Shown here: positions 24,253 to 32,140 of the stretch, in pieces | Position numbering within the stretch: position 1 is the stretch's first letter | How the letters are laid out: each line of letters begins with the position of its first letter | Assembly (NCBI RefSeq): GCF_018614195.1 | Contig: NZ_JAGGOT010000022.1 | Coordinates: forward strand, 1-64,000 | DNA: 64,000 bases | Direction of reading: 5' to 3' | DNA from: Streptomyces sp. ISL-43 | GTDB lineage: Bacteria; Actinomycetota; Actinomycetes; Streptomycetales; Streptomycetaceae | Notes under the pieces: model-generated | The model's input: only the letters and a program-made list of their open reading frames with translations | Databases searched by the model: none | Told to the model about the DNA's origin: nothing | Program-made: the position numbers and the translations under genes

Positions 24253-25458
24253 TCAGTTCTGTTTCGTCGGGGCGCCGCGGCGGTGTGCCGCGACGCCGTC
24301 GCAGAGGCCGGCCAGGCCCGAGGCGAGGGCCAGGGCCAGCAGGAAGGTGACCGCCGAGGAGTCCGAGGCGAGCGAGAAGCGCACGCCGGCGTACGAGCCG
24401 ACGGACTCGCCCAGTCCCATCCCGATGGCGGAGAGCGTGAACGCCGCGGTCAGGGCCCGGGGTCCGAGCCGCTCGGCCAGTTCGGCCTCGATCAGCGGGA
24501 GCAGCAGGCATTCGGCGACGCTGGCCAGGGCGGTGGCGGCCAGGACGCCCCACACCGAGTCCCACAGGGCCAGGACGAGGAAGGCCAGGGCGAAGATCGC
24601 CAGGCCCGCCCCGCTGCCGTAGCGGCGTACCGCTTCGCTGCGGTCGGCGAGCGCCGTCACCGGCAGCTGCAGGGCGATGACGACCACCGCGTTGAGGGTG
24701 AAGACGGCGCCGAGCAGGCTGTCGGAGCCGGTGCGCTCGTGGAGGAGGAGCGGGAAGGTGGCGTACAGCTGGGCGTAGAAGCAGAAGGCGACCGCGAGCA
24801 GGGCGACCAGCTTCACCACCCGGCGGTCGATCAGGAGCTTCAGGGAGGCCCGGTCCAGGCGGACTTCGCTGCGGGCCCGGCCTCCGGGCAGCAGGGCGGC
24901 CATGGCGGCGCAGGCCAGGGAGCCGCATCCGAGGATCAGGAAGTTGGGGCGGCCGCCGAGCGCGGCTTGCAGGACACCGCTGAGCAGGGGGCCCAGTGCG
25001 GCGCCCACGTTGAGGGCGGTGGCGAGCAGTCCCAGGCCCCGGAAGACCTCCCGGGGCCGGTCGTTGACCAGGGCGACCTTGATGGAGAGGACGACGGCCC
25101 CGTAGCCGACGCCGAGGAGGGTGAGCGCCACCCAGGCGAGGCCCGGCGCGGGGGACGCGGCCAGCAGCAGGAATCCGGTGCCGACGGCCGTCATGCTCGT
25201 CATGGTGACGGTACGGACCGAGCCCCTGCCCAGGAGCGGCGCGACGGCGATCCGGCCGAAGCGCATGGCCAGCGTCGCGTAGGCGACGAGGAGCGCGGTG
25301 AGTGCCGGGGACCAGCCGAGGTCGTGGGCGCCGATGATGCCGAGGACGGCCAGGCCTCCGCGGACGAAGAGGTTGACGGCTCCGAAGAGGGCCACCGAGG
25401 CGGCTCGTCCGCGGGTGGACAGGGCCGGCGGCGGTCCGGCGAGTGCCGTGTCGCTCAT
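24253..25458 (-). CDS. MFS transporter, probable exporter
   Basis: A 401-residue membrane protein with 12 predicted helices and a short central loop. The MFS motif A-like region between helices 2 and 3 reads AMRFGRIAVAPLLGRGS. The start at 25458 overlaps the upstream ATP-grasp stop codon as ATGA. Helices such as VALTLLGVGYGAVVLSIKVAL and FTLSAIGMGLGESVGSYAGV fit a drug- or product-exporting MFS protein. Position inside the biosynthetic unit suggests it exports the product or gives self-resistance. A second, unrelated MFS gene is in the divergent unit. Confidence 0.85.
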   Translation of the reverse strand: MSDTALAGPPPALSTRGRAASVALFGAVNLFVRGGLAVLGIIGAHDLGWSPALTALLVAYATLAMRFGRIAVAPLLGRGSVRTVTMTSMTAVGTGFLLLAASPAPGLAWVALTLLGVGYGAVVLSIKVALVNDRPREVFRGLGLLATALNVGAALGPLLSGVLQAALGGRPNFLILGCGSLACAAMAALLPGGRARSEVRLDRASLKLLIDRRVVKLVALLAVAFCFYAQLYATFPLLLHERTGSDSLLGAVFTLNAVVVIALQLPVTALADRSEAVRRYGSGAGLAIFALAFLVLALWDSVWGVLAATALASVAECLLLPLIEAELAERLGPRALTAAFTLSAIGMGLGESVGSYAGVRFSLASDSSAVTFLLALALASGLAGLCDGVAAHRRGAPTKQN

Positions 25459-26690
25459 TCGGTCTCGAACCGCAGGCCGGCGGCTATGCGTCCGGCGAGG
25501 GCGGCCGCGTCCTCGCCCCGGTCGGTGCCGGCGGCCACGACCGCGCCGCGGGCGAAGGAGTCCCGTAGCGGTGCGATGAGCTGTCCGGGCCGGGCGACGA
25601 CGTCCACGGCGATGCATCCGGGCTCGGTGCGGGCGGTTTCGGCCCCCAGCACCTTGGTCAGCCGGCCTGCCGGGGGGACCGCGACGTGGACGGCGGCGCG
25701 CCTGGCGGGGTCCGCGACGGGCAGGTGCACCGGGCGGCCCAGTACGTCGTCCAGGACGCTGCCGAAGAGTTCGAGGCCGGGCCTGCGGTGTTCGGTCAGG
25801 GCGTGGATCCAGTCGCCGCCGGTGCGGGAGTGGACCTCGCCGCAGACGATCCGCCGGTCCGCGGTCACCCAGAACTCGACGTGGAAGAGGCTGTGGGTCA
25901 GCCCGACCGCGCGGACCGCGCGGTGCACGGTGTCGATGGCCGCCTCCCGTACGGCGCCCGGCAGTGCGGCGGGCTGCTCGTGGCCCAGTTCGACGAAGAA
26001 GGGGGGTTCCGTGGTGCGCTTCGCCGTGATTTCAAGGACGTGCGGGACGCCGCCGACGATGATTCCCTCGGCGCTGTACTCGCTGCCGTCGACGAACTCC
26101 TCGACCAGTGCCTCGTCGCTGAACTCCAGCGCGGCGCCTACCAGTTCGGCGAGGTCTTCGCGGCCTGCGCCGGCCTCGTAGAGCTGGACCCCCTCGCTGC
26201 CGAAGGCGTCGCGGGGCTTGACGATCCACCGCCCGGTGCGGGACTCCAGCAGCCGCAGCGCGTCCTTGGGATCCGCGATCCGGTGGCACTGCGGCTGGGG
26301 CAGCCCGGCGGCCGCCAGCGCGGCGCGGCACAGGTCCTTGGTGCGTGCCGTGCGGATCGACTCCACGCTGTTCCAGGGGAGTCCGAGCGCGGCGGCGGCG
26401 CTCGCGGCCGGCAGCAGGGAGTACTCCCTGAAGCCGACGACGGCGTCGAGCGGGGTGCGCGCGTGGATCGCGGTGGCGAGCGCGCGGCACGCCTCGGCGT
26501 CCCGGTAGTCCGCTTCGGCGGTTTCCACGACGGAGGGAAGGCCGGCGGTGCCCGCCAGGTTCTCGGGCAGGTCGGCGACGATCAGGCCTATGCCGCGCCG
26601 GGCGGCTTGTCCGGCGGTGCGGCGGGACCAGTCGGCGACGTGGCCGGCCGGTCCGCCGCCGCCGAGGACGAGGACGAGGGGCTGGTTCAT
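25455..26690 (-). CDS. ATP-grasp ligase 1
   Basis: A 411-residue ATP-grasp enzyme, which activates a carboxylate as acyl phosphate and joins it to an amine. The N-terminal LVLVLGGGGPAGHVADW is the Rossmann-like preATP domain. Lys158 in WIVKPRDAFGSEGVQL and the acidic LVEEFVDGSEYSAEGI form the ATP site. The metal-binding segment is CGEVHSRTGGDW, with Glu285 and Arg289 and His287 where most family members have Asn. A C-terminal domain of about 90 residues follows. It lies 4 bases after ATP-grasp ligase 2 and overlaps the MFS gene by 4. Amino acid ligases such as BacD share this build. Substrates are unknown. Confidence 0.9.
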   Translation of the reverse strand: MNQPLVLVLGGGGPAGHVADWSRRTAGQAARRGIGLIVADLPENLAGTAGLPSVVETAEADYRDAEACRALATAIHARTPLDAVVGFREYSLLPAASAAAALGLPWNSVESIRTARTKDLCRAALAAAGLPQPQCHRIADPKDALRLLESRTGRWIVKPRDAFGSEGVQLYEAGAGREDLAELVGAALEFSDEALVEEFVDGSEYSAEGIIVGGVPHVLEITAKRTTEPPFFVELGHEQPAALPGAVREAAIDTVHRAVRAVGLTHSLFHVEFWVTADRRIVCGEVHSRTGGDWIHALTEHRRPGLELFGSVLDDVLGRPVHLPVADPARRAAVHVAVPPAGRLTKVLGAETARTEPGCIAVDVVARPGQLIAPLRDSFARGAVVAAGTDRGEDAAALAGRIAAGLRFETE

Positions 26691-26694
26691 GGGA

Positions 26695-27948
26695 TTACCC
26701 GACTTCCGAGCGTACGAGGGCCTGTGCGGCTTCCAGGGCTGTCGTCACGCTCTCGTGGGAGGGCCCGCGGGAGATGAGGCTGCCGAGCACGGCGCTGGTG
26801 AAGCTCGCGGGCGGCTGGGCGACCGCGCTGCCGATGGGCGCGTCCTGGGCGAAGTGCAGCACTCCGGGGACGGCGAGTGCGGCGGCGACGCCCTCGACGG
26901 CGCCGAGCTTGCCCTCCCGGTCGCAGAGGACCTGCCAGGAGCCGGCCACCAGGTGCGCGTAGGGCATCGGCGTGTTCGGGCCGAGGCCGCAGACGGCGAT
27001 GAGCACTTGCTGGAGGAAGGAGTAGCCGCGGCTGAGCGGGATCAGGTGGGTGGTGATGTAGCCGCCGCCGGTGCGGCTGTTGAGCTCCAGCACCACGGGC
27101 AGGCCGTCCGGGGTGACCTTCAGCTCCAGGTGGATCGCCGTGGTGCCGAGGCCCAGGGCGCCGACGGTCCGCGCGGCGGCGTCCAGTACGCGTTCCTGGA
27201 CCTCCTGGGGGAGGCTGGTGGGGTGGGTCTGGAGGTACTCGATGAAGAACGGCTCCCGCACGAACTTGTCGGTGACCGCCGCCGCGACGAGCCGGCCGTC
27301 CCGGACGATGCCGTCGACGCTGTGCTCGGTGCCCTCGATGCGCTGTTCCAGCAGGAGCTGCCCGGGGTTGTAGCGGAAGATCGGGTCGTTCGCCGGGTCG
27401 GTGTAGCGCCGCAGTTCCTCGAAGGCGTCCCTGGCCTCCTCGTAGGTGGAGACCGAGAAGATCCCCTTGCTCGCGGAGGCGCTGACCGGCTTCAGGACGG
27501 CGGGCAGCGGCACCCGTACGAGGGCCTGCTCCAGTTCCTCCGCGGTGCTCACCCGGGCGAAGGCCGGGGTCAGGTCGGGGCAGGAGTCCGCGAGGGCGGC
27601 GCGGGTGAGCGCCTTGTTGCGGGCGGCCCTGGCGGCGAGGGGCGTGTTGCCCGGCAGTCCGAGGGCCTCGGCCACCGCGGCCACGCCTTCGACGTCGCGG
27701 TCGCCCCAGCACACCACTCCGACGACGTCACGGACGTCCGCGACCCGGCGGGCCGCGGCGACGAGCGCCGGCAGGTCGAAGGTGTCCACCCGCACCCACT
27801 CCGCGAGGTACCCCTCCTGCACGGTCACCGGGTTGTCCGCGAGCAGGACGACGTCCAGGCCCAGCGAACGCGCCGCCTCGTAGCAGGGCTCGGCCTCCGC
27901 GGGGCTCGGCCGGGTGTTGACGAACAGCACGGTTCTGCCGTTGGACAT
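26695..27948 (-). CDS. ATP-grasp ligase 2
   Basis: A 417-residue ATP-grasp enzyme, first gene of the minus-strand biosynthetic run. The preATP domain starts TVLFVNTRPSPAEAEPCYEAAR. Lys153 in LKPVSASASKG binds ATP, and EQRIEGTEHSVDGIVRDG is the central acidic strand. The metal site is the canonical LELNSRTGGGY (Glu288, Asn290, Arg292). REPFFIEYLQTHPTSLP is typical of the L-amino acid ligase/carnosine synthase-like group. Together with ligases 1 and 3 it could build a short peptide without ribosome or NRPS. Confidence 0.9.
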   Translation of the reverse strand: MSNGRTVLFVNTRPSPAEAEPCYEAARSLGLDVVLLADNPVTVQEGYLAEWVRVDTFDLPALVAAARRVADVRDVVGVVCWGDRDVEGVAAVAEALGLPGNTPLAARAARNKALTRAALADSCPDLTPAFARVSTAEELEQALVRVPLPAVLKPVSASASKGIFSVSTYEEARDAFEELRRYTDPANDPIFRYNPGQLLLEQRIEGTEHSVDGIVRDGRLVAAAVTDKFVREPFFIEYLQTHPTSLPQEVQERVLDAAARTVGALGLGTTAIHLELKVTPDGLPVVLELNSRTGGGYITTHLIPLSRGYSFLQQVLIAVCGLGPNTPMPYAHLVAGSWQVLCDREGKLGAVEGVAAALAVPGVLHFAQDAPIGSAVAQPPASFTSAVLGSLISRGPSHESVTTALEAAQALVRSEVG

Positions 27949-28049
27949 GACCGCTCCCCTTCCACTGGTCGGTTCCCGGCTCGGATGCCGGACCGCCGCG
28001 AGGCCGTCGGCTTCGCTTCAGCAGGATCATGAGTCACCGGGGGGAGCCG

Positions 28050-28067
28050 CAGGGGGGATCGCCCCTG
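28050..28067. promoter_or_regulatory. 18-bp near-palindrome between regulator and ligase 2
   Basis: CAGGGGGGATCGCCCCTG pairs at all but one position pair. It lies in the 280-base gap between the regulator stop (28229) and the ligase 2 start (27948), where the promoter of the minus-strand unit is expected. It may be an operator or part of a terminator for the regulator transcript. The rest of this gap shows nothing recognisable. Confidence 0.4.
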
Positions 28068-28228
28068 TCCAGTAGGAGACATGACCTCTGAAGGCCAGTC
28101 CGCCGGGGTGCCGGGGGAGCCGTCCGGGGCAGGTACTTCCAGGTCGCCGCCGTCGGCCGACGTACGGGCGTACGGCGGCCGGGCGGGTCCGCGAGGGGGC
28201 CGCCCGGGCCGCTGCCCGTACGGAGGGG

Positions 28229-29227
28229 CTATTCGGGCGAGGGAGGGAGGTAGCCGCGTTGGACGGCATGGACGCCGGCCTGGAACCGGCTGCGCGCGTC
28301 GAGGTGCTGCAGGAGGCCGGCCGAGGCCCGGCGCACGGTGCGCGTCGAGACGCCCAGGCTGTTGGCGATCGCCTCGTCGGTGCGGCCCAGGGCCATCTGC
28401 CGGATGAGTTCGACCTGCTGCTTGGTGAGCTCTCCCGGGTCGGGCCGGGCCGGGGAGCCGAGCGGCTCGGCGGACTCCCAGACGCTGTCGAAGAGGGCGC
28501 ACAGGATCGCGATCAGGCCGGGGCTCGTGACGACGACCGCGCCGACGGCGGTGTTGTCGGTGTCGGCGGCGATCAGGGCCACCTCCCGGTCGTAAATGAT
28601 GATCCGGTTCGGCAGGCTCGGAGTGGTACGGATTTGCGCGCCGAGGCTCTCCAGCCACTCGGCATGCACTACGGTCGGCGGGTCACGGCGGATGCTGTCG
28701 AGATAGACGGTCCGCATCTTCACGCCGCGTTCGAGCAGACTGCGGTTGATGGGCCGGGAAGCCTCCATGTTGGCGGGTGTCTGCGGCCCGCCGGGGGCGA
28801 AGGTCAAGAACTCCTCCCTGACCTGGCTGTTGAACGTCTCGATGTGTTCGCGGATGGAGTCGATCCCGTCCAGGTACTGCATCCCGACGCCCGCGGCCGG
28901 CGAGTGCTGGTGCGCGTACTGCGCGACCAGTTCCGCGACGGCGGCCCGGCTCGCCTCGACCTGCTGCTGCTGTGCGGCCAGATCGGCCTGCTGACGCGCG
29001 ATCAGGGCTTCCAGGCCCAGGATCGGGTTCACGGCCCTAATCTGGCACGAGTCGTCCGCGGAGGCGCGCACCAGCGCCAGCTCACTCAGCCGGCCCAGGG
29101 CCAGGCGCACTTCCGCTTCGGACAGTCTCAAAAGGGCGGCCCACCCTGGGACGTCGCCCTGCGGGTGAGCCAGCATGGTTCGGTACACGGATTCGGTGAC
29201 CGAATCAATCCCCAGTCGAGTCAGCAT
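28229..29227 (-). CDS. LuxR-type regulator with TrmB/helix-turn-helix-like N-terminus
   Basis: A 332-residue regulator. Residues 1-55 (TESVYRTMLAHPQGD, LRLSEAEVRLALGRLSELALV) look like a winged-helix TrmB-type domain, followed by a Gln-rich coiled coil (ARQQADLAAQQQQVEASRAAV). A middle domain contains TFAPGGPQTPANME and VKMRTVYLDSIRR, resembling phospholipase-D-like/TrmB effector regions. The C-terminal LuxR helix-turn-helix is LTKQQVELIRQMALGRTDEAIANSLGVSTRTVRRA, read as two segments. This architecture is common for cluster-situated regulators in Streptomyces. It sits at the divide between the two biosynthetic units and probably controls both. Confidence 0.88.
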   Translation of the reverse strand: MLTRLGIDSVTESVYRTMLAHPQGDVPGWAALLRLSEAEVRLALGRLSELALVRASADDSCQIRAVNPILGLEALIARQQADLAAQQQQVEASRAAVAELVAQYAHQHSPAAGVGMQYLDGIDSIREHIETFNSQVREEFLTFAPGGPQTPANMEASRPINRSLLERGVKMRTVYLDSIRRDPPTVVHAEWLESLGAQIRTTPSLPNRIIIYDREVALIAADTDNTAVGAVVVTSPGLIAILCALFDSVWESAEPLGSPARPDPGELTKQQVELIRQMALGRTDEAIANSLGVSTRTVRRASAGLLQHLDARSRFQAGVHAVQRGYLPPSPE

Positions 29228-29442
29228 TCAATTTTCTCCCGTTACACACCCATTCCGCTTTCGCGCGCGGAATAGTGACAGCAAGACTATCCGACCGCAT
29301 CCGGCCGGACACGGGAGTTCCTCCCGGCTCCTTAAGCGTGGAATCCGGTTTCGGTCGCGTTTCCTGGCTGGAAATCGGTGTTCGGGAGCGGCTTTCAGCC
29401 CAAATCGCACGGTCAGTCCCCCAACCGTCCCCAAGGTCACCC

Positions 29443-29739
29443 ATGTATCTCGTCCATGTCTACTTGTCGTCCCATCCGGCCGGCGAGCTGCTGCCGGGCC
29501 ACACCGCCTCGGTGATGACCGCCGTCGCCGAGGGCCGCGCGGAGGTCGTGCACGTCGCCGTCCACGCCGACACCGCGGCCGACCCCGTCATCGGCGTCTA
29601 CCTGCGGGCTGCCTCCCTGCACGCCGCCGAGGCTTCCACCAGGGCGCTGTGGTCGGCCGCCCGGGCCGCCCATCCGTGGCTGGACGGGTGGCAGCTGCTG
29701 CGCGCCGAGGTCCCGATGCTGCCCGTCCCCGAGTGGTGA
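29443..29739 (+). CDS. Small hypothetical protein at the head of the plus-strand unit
   Basis: A 98-residue soluble protein from the ATG at 29443. It has alternating strands and helices (MYLVHVYLSSHPAG, EVVHVAVHADTAADPVIGVYL, EASTRALWSAARAAHPWL), suggesting a compact alpha/beta fold like a ferredoxin-like domain. I do not recognise a family. Its position as first plus-strand gene, 215 bases from the divergent regulator, suggests it belongs to the cluster. The longer frame back to 29275 would cover the promoter and is unlikely. Confidence 0.6.
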   Translation: MYLVHVYLSSHPAGELLPGHTASVMTAVAEGRAEVVHVAVHADTAADPVIGVYLRAASLHAAEASTRALWSAARAAHPWLDGWQLLRAEVPMLPVPEW

Positions 29740-29895
29740 CGGCGCACCCGGGCGCACCCCAACCGCCTTTGTCCTCCTGAGGACATGGCCAGTTTGCCCG
29801 TCCCGGATCCCCTTCAAGTCGGATCGGCCACTGACCAGAATCAGAATCAGTGATCGGCGATGAGTGAATCCGCCGAAGCCGCATACGGGGAGGGA

Positions 29896-30135
29896 ATGAC
29901 GATGCGTCGAGCGAAGGTCCTGGGAACGGCAGTCGTACTCGCAGTAGCAATGGGCATCAGCGCCTCGGTCGCCGCCGGCACCGCGTTCGCCCAGCTCGCG
30001 GCCGTCGAGGTCGCGCCGGGCTCGGACCGGCAGAGCTCGGATCCGCTGCCGGCCCCGGCGAACGACGCCGGCTGGCAGGGCCCCACGCCGCAGCCCACGC
30101 CGTCGGCGACGACCGCCGACGCCGGCTGGCAGTAA
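29896..30135 (+). CDS. Small exported peptide with repeated DAGWQ motif
   Basis: A 79-residue protein starting at ATG 29896 after GGGGAGGGA. A Sec-type signal peptide (MTMRRAKVLGTAVVLAVAMG, cleaved after about AFAQ) leaves roughly 45 residues, acidic then Pro/Thr-rich. The sequence NDAGWQ appears in the middle and ADAGWQ ends the protein exactly, with a PTPQPTPSATT linker between. I know of no family function. It could be a secreted signal or structural peptide. A ribosomal precursor is a weaker possibility, because the exporter signal is not typical of RiPP leaders. It lies between the small protein and the diiron oxygenase gene. Confidence 0.6.
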   Translation: MTMRRAKVLGTAVVLAVAMGISASVAAGTAFAQLAAVEVAPGSDRQSSDPLPAPANDAGWQGPTPQPTPSATTADAGWQ

Positions 30136-30313
30136 AAGCCCGGAATCAGGCAATCCGCTCGCCGGCTTCCGCCCGGGCGTGATGAATCGAAGAATTCAGG
30201 CGCGCGCTCGCCGAAACCGAACCGACAAAGCCGTCGGCGCCGGCCACCCCTCATGCCCTGACCATTCAGGCAGCTGGGCCATTGGCGTGAACACATACAC
30301 AAGGAACTTATCT

Positions 30314-31357
30314 ATGGAAACCCGTGAGCTGCACGCTCGGACCGCGGCACCGACCGATCCCCTGGCTTTCGTCAACGAGATCTCCGAGTGGCTGACCAAG
30401 CCCATCGCCGAGGTCGACGCCGCCTATGCGGGCGAGGCCCGTGAAATCCTCCTCGCCGGCATCCGCGGCCTGAACGACGAAGCCCTGATCGGCAATCAGA
30501 AGGCTTTCTACGCACAGCAGTTGCTCCTTGCACGCATCTACCGGCTGCACACGCTGATCCCCGACGGCCCGACGGCCGAGGGTTCGGTCGTGGTGCACGA
30601 GATCACCAGGCTGATCGAGGACGCGACGGCCCACGCGGAAGACGCCCGGATCGAGCCGGGCCTCCTGAACGAGGCTCCCGAGGACCCGCACGCCTACCTG
30701 TCGTGGCTCAAGCGGCTCGCCCGCGGCCACCGGGTGTTCAAGCACGCGTACTACCACGAGTTCATCCGCGACCAGGCGACCGCCGACGACCTGCGCACCT
30801 ACGTGATGCAGGAGTCCGTGGTCGACGGACGCTTCGACGACCTCCTGGCGATGATGCAGGTCGGCACCTCCGGCGCGGCCAAGATGGAGATCGCCGCGAA
30901 CTTCTGGGACGAGATGGGCAACGGCGATCTCGAGCAGGTGCACACCCTGCTGTTCAACAAGATCTTCGAGGTCTTCGAGATCCCGGAGGACGAGCTGGAG
31001 CGCAGCCTCACGGCCAACGCGCTGCTGTCCGGGAACCTCGCGGTGATGCTCTCGCGCTACCGCCAGTTCTACCCGGAGGCCGTCGGCTTCCTCGGGATGA
31101 CCGAGTGGATGGTTCCCGACCGCTTCGTGCAGGTCGTGCACGCCTGGGAGCGCCTGGGCCTGCCGGACATCGGCATCGTCTACCACCGCCTGCACATCAC
31201 GATCGACTCGCAGCACGCCGCGGGTTGGTTCCACAACGTCGTCGTGCCGGCCGCCGAGTCCGCCCGGATGCGCCGGGCCATCGCCCGCGGCACCCTGTGG
31301 CGCCTGAACTCCTCCGCGCGCTACCTCGACGAGCGCATGCCCGTAGCGGCCGTCTGA
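30314..31357 (+). CDS. Heme-oxygenase-like diiron oxidase/oxygenase (HDO family)
   Basis: A 347-residue all-helical protein of the 'iron-containing redox enzyme' (haem oxygenase 2-like) family. Ligand candidates are Glu167 in MQESVVDGR, Glu192 or Glu200 in MEIAANFWDEMGNGD, His210 in LEQVH, and the late motif His294-x3-Asp298-x2-His301 in LHITIDSQH. Characterised relatives include SznF's central domain and RohS (N-oxygenation) and BesC and UndA (C-C cleavage of amino or fatty acids). Here it precedes a 2OG dioxygenase and a DapF-fold gene, so an amino acid or its ligated derivative is the likely substrate. The ATG at 30314 is chosen over a longer frame that lacks a good start. Confidence 0.87.
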   Translation: METRELHARTAAPTDPLAFVNEISEWLTKPIAEVDAAYAGEAREILLAGIRGLNDEALIGNQKAFYAQQLLLARIYRLHTLIPDGPTAEGSVVVHEITRLIEDATAHAEDARIEPGLLNEAPEDPHAYLSWLKRLARGHRVFKHAYYHEFIRDQATADDLRTYVMQESVVDGRFDDLLAMMQVGTSGAAKMEIAANFWDEMGNGDLEQVHTLLFNKIFEVFEIPEDELERSLTANALLSGNLAVMLSRYRQFYPEAVGFLGMTEWMVPDRFVQVVHAWERLGLPDIGIVYHRLHITIDSQHAAGWFHNVVVPAAESARMRRAIARGTLWRLNSSARYLDERMPVAAV

Positions 31358-31421
31358 GCCCGCCGGGCGCGGTGCGCCCGCTCGTCATCCCCCTCGGCTC
31401 CCCTGCTCGAAAGGCTTTGTC

Positions 31422-32111
31422 ATGCCCCTGAACTCCCAGGGCTTCTCCGTCATCGACCTGCCCGAGGTCTCCCCGGAGATCTTCGCCAGCTACGAGGCCC
31501 TCCCGGTCGACGACTACATGGGCAACGGCACGCGCTTCAAGCGGTTCGACCAGTACCGGCTGTCCCCCAAGGACGACACCTGGCACTTCGAACTGCTGCC
31601 GCACCGCGACTACACCACCTACAAGACCTTCAACTCGGTCGGCGGCGGCATGCGACGCGGCTACGAGCCGATCGAGGTGGACTTCACCCCGCTGATCGCG
31701 GTCGGCGCCGAGGCGCTCGGTCTGGACCGGTCCGAGGACTGGCAGATCAACGTCCACCAGAACCGCACGCGTGCGGACGGCGGGCGGCCCGGCCCGCTGA
31801 CGCCCGAGGGCGTGCACCACGACGGACACGAGTTCGTCATGATCGCCGTCTTCCGCCGCGAGAACGTGGCCGGCGGCGAGACCCGGCTGTGGGAGCCCGG
31901 CGCGGACGCCCCCTTCTGGGAGGGCACCCTCGACCCCGGCCAGGCCGTCCTGCTCGACGACCGGGCGCTGGCGCACGACGTCACGGACGTGCTGTCGGCC
32001 GACGGGGGCCCCGGCCACCGGGACATCGTCATCGTCGCCTTCTCCCGCTGGAGCGAGAAGTGGTACGGCGACGACCACGACGAGGCCGCGCTCGCCGACC
32101 GTCCGGCCTGA
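31422..32111 (+). CDS. 2-oxoglutarate/Fe(II) dioxygenase (amino-acid hydroxylase type)
   Basis: A 229-residue enzyme of the 2OG-Fe dioxygenase family that includes free L-isoleucine/L-amino-acid hydroxylases. The facial triad is His132-x-Asp134 in EGVHHDGHEF and a distal His185 in RALAHDVTD. RRENVAGGETRLW and VIVAFSRW are family blocks, with an Arg suited to bind 2-oxoglutarate. Asp is present rather than Gly, so hydroxylation rather than halogenation is expected. The gene is 64 bases after the diiron oxygenase and 29 before the DapF-like gene. Likely step: stereospecific hydroxylation of an amino acid building block. Confidence 0.87.
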   Translation: MPLNSQGFSVIDLPEVSPEIFASYEALPVDDYMGNGTRFKRFDQYRLSPKDDTWHFELLPHRDYTTYKTFNSVGGGMRRGYEPIEVDFTPLIAVGAEALGLDRSEDWQINVHQNRTRADGGRPGPLTPEGVHHDGHEFVMIAVFRRENVAGGETRLWEPGADAPFWEGTLDPGQAVLLDDRALAHDVTDVLSADGGPGHRDIVIVAFSRWSEKWYGDDHDEAALADRPA

Positions 32112-32140
32112 CCCGTACCGCGACCCGAGGGCGAAGAGCG

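Noticed and set aside
29275..29442. Upstream extension of the 98-residue protein
   Set aside because: It would use the AT-rich divergent promoter region as coding sequence, and codon use there lacks the third-position GC bias of real genes.
31422..32111. 2OG enzyme as a BesD-type amino acid halogenase
   Set aside because: The metal motif is His-x-Asp (H132, D134), not His-x-Gly, so a chloride site is not available.
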